Source: Desulfobacteraceae bacterium (GTDB lineage Bacteria > Desulfobacterota > DSM-4660 > Desulfatiglandales > Desulfatiglandaceae). From it: a stretch of DNA of 6,427 nt. Numbering within the stretch: position 1 is the first letter of the stretch; each line of letters opens with the position of its first letter. The notes below the pieces were generated by a model. That model did not search any database and was not told the DNA's origin. It saw only the letters and a program-made list of their open reading frames with translations. Made by a program: the position numbers and the translations under genes. This document shows, piece after piece, positions 5,237 to 6,427 of the stretch. The stretch covers positions 1 through 6,427 of the forward strand of contig DSCZ01000468.1 in the NCBI GenBank assembly GCA_011048855.1. Direction: 5' to 3'.

Positions 5237-6427
5237 ATGAAAGGCTTCGACCTGTTCAAAAATATTGCTCGAATTTCCTATACCGCCCTTTCCGGCGGCC
5301 TTTTCTGCCTGCTTCTGCCGGCAGCCTTGCTGTATACAGGTGTAACCGGCCGCTACAGGGAAGGCATGAAGGAAAGGCTCGGAATTTTGCAGGTAAAGAA
5401 CGTCCGCCCTTATGGAATCCCTCGCATCTGGATCCACGCAGCATCTCTGGGGGAAGTCAACGTCGCGTTTTCAGTGATCAAGGCCATCAAAAGAATACTG
5501 CCCCGAAGCTCCTTCGTTCTTTCGACCGTGACCCCTCACGGCCGTGACCTCGCCAGGAGCAAAGCCGGGGCCGACACCCGGGTGATTTATGCTCCCCTGG
5601 ACTTCATTGGCTGCGTTAATCAGGCGCTCAATGCGGTGTCTCCAGATGTCCTGGTATTTGTAGAAACCGAAATCTGGCCGGCCTGGTTCTTCGAGGCCAA
5701 ACGGATGGGGATTCCCATAGCACTGGTCAACGGGCGCATCTCCCGTCGATCACTGGCCGCATACAGCCGCTTCCGGCCGTTTTTTAAAACCGTCCTGTCA
5801 CAGGTGGACAGGTTCAGCATGATCGGCGCCCGGGATGCAAAACGAATAATCACCCTTGGTGCGGCACCGAAAAAAATCGAAGTAAACGGCAATGCGAAAT
5901 ATGACGCCATTGCAGAAATGGCCGACCCCGCCCTCGAAAAAAAAATGCGGCGCATTCTTGACATCGATGCACGCACCAAGGTGATCATAGCAGGAAGCAC
6001 CCGGAGCGGAGAAGAAGAGTCTATTTTCGATGCATACGGACAGATCCTTTCTTCTTTTCCGGACACCTTGCTCATAATAGCTCCCCGTCATATTCAAAGA
6101 AGCCGGAACATTTTGTCAATGGCCGGTTCGGCTGGTTTTTCATGCCAGCTCCGCACCGAACTCGGTGAAGGCCGCAGGCGCACCGCCCAGGTAGTGATAC
6201 TGAACACTTTCGGTGAACTTTTCTCAGCTTACAGCACCGCTACAATCGTTTTCTGCGGCGCCAGCCGCGTTCCTCTCGGTGGCCAGAACCCCTTGGAAGC
6301 CGCTTCATGGGGTAAAGTGGTCTGCTACGGCCCTTTCATGGACGATTTTCCTGACGCCCGCGCCATGCTCGAAGAGGCAGGTGCCGGGATCACCGTTTCC
6401 GGGGCCGGCGATCTCGCTCGTGAAGTG
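5237..6427 (+). CDS. waaA: 3-deoxy-D-manno-octulosonic acid (Kdo) transferase, 3'-truncated by window edge
   Basis: WaaA/KdtA is a membrane-associated GT-B glycosyltransferase (family GT30) that adds Kdo from CMP-Kdo to lipid IVA in lipopolysaccharide core synthesis. The open frame covers 397 codons and is uninterrupted to the last base; full-length members have roughly 420-440, so only the C-terminal end is missing. A membrane-anchoring helix lies at about 17-36. Motifs in order are WIHAASLGE (65-73, E73 aligning with the catalytic base), VETEIWP (142-148), NGRIS (165-169), GNAKYD (218-223), AGSTRSGEEE (252-261), APRH (282-285) and LGGQNPLEAASWG (347-359), the nucleotide-sugar site. The ATG at 5237 gives an N-terminus slightly longer than that of E. 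coli WaaA. An in-frame ATG at 5189 would add 16 residues; neither has a well-spaced ribosome site. It lies 111 bases after the permease gene, probably a separate unit. Confidence 0.93.
   Translation, partial: MKGFDLFKNIARISYTALSGGLFCLLLPAALLYTGVTGRYREGMKERLGILQVKNVRPYGIPRIWIHAASLGEVNVAFSVIKAIKRILPRSSFVLSTVTPHGRDLARSKAGADTRVIYAPLDFIGCVNQALNAVSPDVLVFVETEIWPAWFFEAKRMGIPIALVNGRISRRSLAAYSRFRPFFKTVLSQVDRFSMIGARDAKRIITLGAAPKKIEVNGNAKYDAIAEMADPALEKKMRRILDIDARTKVIIAGSTRSGEEESIFDAYGQILSSFPDTLLIIAPRHIQRSRNILSMAGSAGFSCQLRTELGEGRRRTAQVVILNTFGELFSAYSTATIVFCGASRVPLGGQNPLEAASWGKVVCYGPFMDDFPDARAMLEEAGAGITVSGAGDLAREV

Noticed and set aside
5170..5547. Alternative + strand frame overlapping the start of waaA
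   Set aside because: The competing frame encodes an uninterrupted Kdo transferase with all its motifs, while this one has no recognisable domain.

Overview
The window reads as a chromosomal segment of an anaerobic Gram-negative bacterium. The Kdo transferase gene implies lipopolysaccharide. A stand-alone biotin carrier, a PccB-type carboxyltransferase and a two-subunit methylmalonyl-CoA mutase, all encoded separately, is a set I associate with sulfate-reducing or syntrophic Desulfobacterota (former Deltaproteobacteria). That placement is inferred from family knowledge, not from a search. All six genes are on the + strand, the sequence is moderately GC-rich, and codon use looks even throughout. 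I see no insertion sequence, phage gene, CRISPR array, tRNA or rRNA.

Layout: positions 1-140 are a non-coding leader with a promoter-like pair, an inverted repeat across the -10 hexamer and a GC-rich hairpin. Then come a 70-residue biotin carrier (141-353), a carboxyltransferase (414-1964), the catalytic subunit (2057-3736) and the cobalamin-binding subunit (3769-4176) of methylmalonyl-CoA mutase, an EamA/DMT-type permease (4214-5125), and waaA for Kdo transferase, which runs off the right edge (from 5237).

How the genes work together: the biotin carrier and carboxyltransferase move a carboxyl group on or off propionyl-CoA/(S)-methylmalonyl-CoA. The mutase interconverts (R)-methylmalonyl-CoA and succinyl-CoA. 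Together they form the core of a propionyl-CoA/succinyl-CoA interconversion pathway, usable for propionate or odd-chain oxidation or, in reverse, for propionate formation. The biotin carboxylase, the methylmalonyl-CoA epimerase and the MeaB mutase chaperone are not in the window. The permease follows the mutase by 37 bases and may share its transcript. waaA probably belongs to a separate envelope function.

The coding content is recognisable and ordinary. The best unexplained signals are regulatory: a long, nearly perfect stem-loop at 369-403 whose 3' arm reaches into the carboxyltransferase Shine-Dalgarno sequence, and an operator-like dyad at 30-53. I found no convincing undescribed multi-gene system.
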